Assembly: GCA_025361995.1 (NCBI GenBank)
Contig: JANYIP010000139.1
Location: 1 to 7,636 of the forward strand
Length of the DNA: 7,636 bases
Reading direction: 5' to 3'
From: Streptomycetales bacterium
Lineage (GTDB): Bacteria > Actinomycetota > Actinomycetes > Prado026
The notes below the pieces were generated by a model, which was not told where the DNA came from, searched no databases, and was given only the letters and a program-made list of their open reading frames with translations. The position numbers were made by a program, and so were the translations under genes. This document shows positions 7,023 through 7,636 of this stretch, piece by piece (position 1 is the stretch's first letter; each line of letters begins with the position of its first letter).

Positions 7023-7636
7023 GGCGGGGTCTCGCGCAGGACGTACCCCACGCCGCGGACCGTGTGGACCAGCCGTGGCTCGCCGCCCTCCTCGGTCTTG
7101 CGGCGCAGGTAGCCGACGTACACCTCGAGGGAGTTGGCCGTGGTGGGGAAGTCGTAGCCCCAGACCTCCTCCAGGATCTGGCCGCGGGTGAGGACTCGGC
7201 GGGGTCGGCTGAGCAGCGTCTCGAGGAGCGCGAACTCCGTCCGGGTGAGCCGGATCGGGCGGTCGCCGCGGCGTGCGTCCCTGGTCCCGGGGTCTAGCAC
7301 GAGGTCAGCGAAGCGGAGCTCCTCGCCGCTCGGCTCGCCGTCGGTCCCTGTGCCTCGGGTGCGTCGGAGCAGGGCGCGCAGGCGGGCGAGTAGTTCCTCG
7401 AGCGCGAACGGCTTGGGCAGGTAGTCGTCGGCACCTGCGTCCAGCCCCGCGACCCGGTCGGCGACCTCGTCGCGGGCGGTGAGCATCAGGACCGGGATGT
7501 CCTCGCCGGCTGCGCGCAGGCGGCGGCACACTTCGAGGCCGTCCATCCGCGGGAGCATGACGTCGAGCAGGACGACGTCGGGGCGGTCGGTTGTCGAGGT
7601 TGCGGCGGCGAGCCCGCTGACTCCGTCGCCGGCGGT
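7019..7636 (-). CDS. mprA: OmpR/PhoB-family response regulator (MprA-type), N-terminus beyond window
   Basis: The frame is open to the right window edge, giving 205 residues. An internal ATG at 7558 lies inside the receiver domain and is not the start. The visible receiver begins TAGDGVSGLAAATSTTDRPD and has the phospho-acceptor Asp in VVLLDVMLPRMDG (codon 7562-7564), the Thr in LMLTARDE and the Lys in DYLPKPF. About 25 residues with the first acidic pair are missing. The C-terminal winged-helix domain shows IRLTRTEFALLETLL, VLTRGQILEEVWG and LEVYVGYLRRKTEE, then VRGVGYVLRE. It is the first visible gene of the minus-strand regulator-kinase-protease operon, and its TGA overlaps the kinase start. 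The VLLDVMLPRMDGLEVC stretch closely recalls MprA, where it reads VLDVMLPRLDGLEVC (from memory). Its probable binding site is the direct repeat at 5581-5599. Confidence 0.92.
   Translation of the reverse strand, partial: TAGDGVSGLAAATSTTDRPDVVLLDVMLPRMDGLEVCRRLRAAGEDIPVLMLTARDEVADRVAGLDAGADDYLPKPFALEELLARLRALLRRTRGTGTDGEPSGEELRFADLVLDPGTRDARRGDRPIRLTRTEFALLETLLSRPRRVLTRGQILEEVWGYDFPTTANSLEVYVGYLRRKTEEGGEPRLVHTVRGVGYVLRETPP

Noticed and set aside
5631..7191. Long plus-strand open frames opposite the MprB-type kinase
   Set aside because: Composition is typical of antisense frames in GC-rich DNA, and the minus-strand kinase has every expected motif.

Overview
The window is very GC-rich, with coding frames strongly biased to G/C in the third codon position. 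Together with the gene families present, this points to an actinobacterium. A DUF222/13E12-type gene, PspC-domain signalling proteins and an mprA-mprB-pepD block would suit Nocardioidaceae or a related high-GC actinobacterial family. I cannot assign a genus.

Layout, left to right. (1) 1-369, minus strand: the N-terminal 123 residues of a DUF222 (13E12-repeat, usually HNH-nuclease) protein that runs off the left edge. (2) 370-638: no intact gene. It holds the upstream region of the DUF222 gene and, on the plus strand, a short coding-like fragment (about 508-642) resembling the C-terminal part of a glycoside hydrolase family 26 protein, probably a gene remnant. (3) 639-2073, minus strand: a PspC-domain multi-membrane protein with a LiaF-like C-terminal domain, followed by a 68-residue two-helix membrane protein whose start overlaps the end of the first gene. 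(4) 2208-4174, plus strand, divergent from (3): a PspC-domain sensor histidine kinase and a NarL/LuxR-type response regulator, overlapping by ATGA. (5) 4171-7636, minus strand, convergent with (4): an OmpR-type response regulator (cut by the right edge), a HAMP histidine kinase and an HtrA/DegP-like membrane-anchored serine protease, in the order mprA-mprB-pepD.

The window is thus mainly two cell-envelope stress-sensing modules arranged tail to tail. The left one has the gene set and divergent layout of the EsrISR system of Corynebacterium, a relative of LiaFSR: a membrane inhibitor opposite a kinase/regulator pair. The right one matches mycobacterial MprAB-PepD. The two modules meet at a single shared CTAG, in which the stop codons of the NarL-type regulator and the protease overlap.

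Two non-coding sites stand out. A perfect direct repeat TCTCAGGG-ACC-TCTCAGGG lies between the mprB-like and pepD-like genes (5581-5599), has the 8+3+8 form of an MprA box, and is enclosed by an 8-bp inverted repeat. A 9-bp perfect inverted repeat lies in the divergent promoter region (2124-2159) and is a candidate operator for the NarL-type regulator. I found no RNA genes, CRISPR array, insertion sequence or clear intrinsic terminator.
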